The notes beneath the pieces are model-generated. The model was not told where the DNA came from and did no database searches. It was given only the letters and a program-made list of their open reading frames with translations. Below are positions 22,503 through 23,429 of a stretch of 23,429 nucleotides of DNA, one piece after another. Source of the DNA: Euryarchaeota archaeon UBA623 (GTDB taxonomy: Archaea > Thermoplasmatota > Poseidoniia > Poseidoniales > Thalassarchaeaceae); NCBI GenBank assembly GCA_002505325.1, contig DAUV01000060.1:1-23429 (forward strand). The letters are read 5' to 3'. Each line of letters starts with the position of its first letter. Within the stretch, counting starts at the first letter, position 1. Both the position numbers and the translations under genes were made by a program.

Positions 22503-23429
22503 TTATTCCTCTTCCCCTTTTTCCACCTCGGCTGGTGCCTCAGCACCAGAATCCGAGTCAGCCGTATCGGAGGCGACGGCGTCAGCGCTCGAGAGCGCTG
22601 AGGAATCTAATTGGCCAGAGATAGCCATAGCATGCGCGTTCGCGCGTGTAATGAACAGTGAAACAGTGTCGTCATTGACAATCCCTGCTTCTATGGCGAC
22701 AGACATCGCCTCGCTGCTGGCCTTAGACAGCAGTGTGGGTACAGTGGTTGTCGAGAACCATCGTGTGTTGCATGCCAAGTTGAAGGCGCCCGAGGTCGCT
22801 GAGATAATATCGCTCTTGAAACCGTCCAGATCGAGATTTAGGGATGAGGCAGGAAACACGATTCCACCCTCTACAGATCCAGTCAGGATTAGCCCAATCT
22901 CTATTGGAGTTATTCCCAACTTGGCCAGCATAATCCCGAGGTCACCGGAGATGATTTCACCCTCGTTAACTACGGTAACTGTCTTCTGGATGGCGACCTT
23001 GCCCTTGTCTATCTTCGCTGGTATGCCTACTGCGTTGAACTCGCCCACGATAGGTCCTGGTCCGAACTCGGTCGGACCCTTTTCGACTACAATGTCTGAG
23101 GGAGCCTTCTCACCCTCCTTAGCCGCGCGACCCTGACGGGTTTTGTCGAGTTCAGCAAACAGTTCGAATGAGTTCAGACTCTCGGAATGCACTATGCAGG
23201 GCTGGACAGCTCCATCGAGCAGCGAACCAAGACTATCTTCTGACAAGCCGGCCTGTTCCCAAGCAATTCTAATCAACGTCTTCTTGGCCATCGTCATCGT
23301 CATCCTGTCGCGCAGCGAGCTGCGCATGTCCAGCATGTTCTCGGCGGGCACCCCACCAATATCCACAATCCCGACGATGCCATCGTTGGAGAGTATCTCT
23401 GCGAGTTCGGACACCCGGTCCTTCTTCCA
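22503..23429 (-). CDS. rpl10: Archaeal ribosomal protein L10 (P0), 5' end beyond the window
   Basis: P0 anchors the stalk to 23S rRNA and L11 and carries the P1/L12 dimers. The frame is open through the window edge: the first visible residues are WKKDR, then VSELAEILSNDGIVGIVDIGGVPAENML, which match the start of archaeal L10, so only a few N-terminal residues are missing and GTG 23414 is not the true start. 308 residues are present. The protein has the rRNA-binding domain (MTMAKKTLIRIAW) and the archaeal insert (GPIVGEFNAVGIPAKIDKGKVAIQ). The tail is Ala/Glu/Ser-rich but ends EAPAEVEKGEEE without the GLxxLFG motif that many archaeal P0 proteins share with P1. The long antisense reading frame over this gene is a shadow. 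Confidence 0.96.
   Translation of the reverse strand, partial: WKKDRVSELAEILSNDGIVGIVDIGGVPAENMLDMRSSLRDRMTMTMAKKTLIRIAWEQAGLSEDSLGSLLDGAVQPCIVHSESLNSFELFAELDKTRQGRAAKEGEKAPSDIVVEKGPTEFGPGPIVGEFNAVGIPAKIDKGKVAIQKTVTVVNEGEIISGDLGIMLAKLGITPIEIGLILTGSVEGGIVFPASSLNLDLDGFKSDIISATSGAFNLACNTRWFSTTTVPTLLSKASSEAMSVAIEAGIVNDDTVSLFITRANAHAMAISGQLDSSALSSADAVASDTADSDSGAEAPAEVEKGEEE

Noticed and set aside
22492..23136. 214-residue open frame on the plus strand over the L10 gene
   Set aside because: It is the antisense of a confidently identified ribosomal protein gene; its Ser/Ala-rich translation follows from the Glu/Ala-rich sense codons and shows no motif.
1..23429. tRNA, rRNA, insertion sequence or integrase
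   Set aside because: No cloverleaf, rRNA-like segment, transposase motif or terminal inverted repeat was recognised on reading either strand.

Overview
The window looks like chromosomal DNA of an uncultivated euryarchaeon, most likely a marine Thermoplasmatota lineage such as Marine Group II/III (Poseidoniia). Direct support for Archaea is the P0-type ribosomal protein L10 followed by an archaeal P1/L12 with a Glu-rich, SLFG-ending tail, an archaeosine-type radical SAM enzyme (RaSEA), an archaeal Obg-like GTPase with a TGS domain, and ribosome-binding sites of the GGTGA type. Several other genes have a bacterial flavour (an AddAB-like helicase-nuclease, an M20 peptidase, a lipobox lipoprotein), a mixture familiar from planktonic euryarchaea. 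The genus-level guess is inference; no rRNA or tRNA gene is present to test it.

Layout. Positions 1-12889 run rightward: the tail of a truncated gene carrying a 27-bp tandem repeat, threonine aldolase (ltaE), a secreted thioredoxin-like protein translationally coupled to it, a very large helicase-nuclease pair (AddB-like then AddA-like, overlapping TGATG), an M20 metallopeptidase and a coiled-coil protein. Positions 12890-15287 run leftward: a compact three-gene operon with a membrane-anchored hexapeptide acyltransferase followed by two paralogous membrane zinc-ribbon proteins. Positions 15377-19893 run rightward: RaSEA, a two-helix membrane protein coupled to a degenerate heme-copper-oxidase-subunit-I-like protein, and the GTPase. 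Positions 19894-23429 run leftward: L10 (cut by the window edge), L12, a hypothetical protein, a lipoprotein and a single-pass membrane protein.

Functional links. The AddB/AddA pair should form one DNA-end-processing machine. Only the AddA-like subunit keeps ATPase motifs, while both carry a RecB-type nuclease domain and a cysteine set suited to an iron-sulfur cluster. The acyltransferase and the two zinc proteins abut with 0-4 nt gaps and are probably co-expressed in the membrane. The two-helix protein and the oxidase-like protein are separated by 9 nt and probably form a complex.

Gene packing is extreme. Both convergent junctions (12889/12890 and 19893/19894) have stop codons touching with no intergenic base. 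Three junctions between co-directional units (2174-2194, 16512-16530, 20620-20636) carry short G-rich stem-loops without a following T-run. No mobile element, CRISPR array, tRNA or rRNA was recognised, and no gene-free stretch exceeds about 100 bases. The most original material is the paralogous zinc-ribbon membrane pair with its repeated C-x9/11-C-x10-C-x2-H modules, and the oxidase-like protein that has lost its metal ligands.
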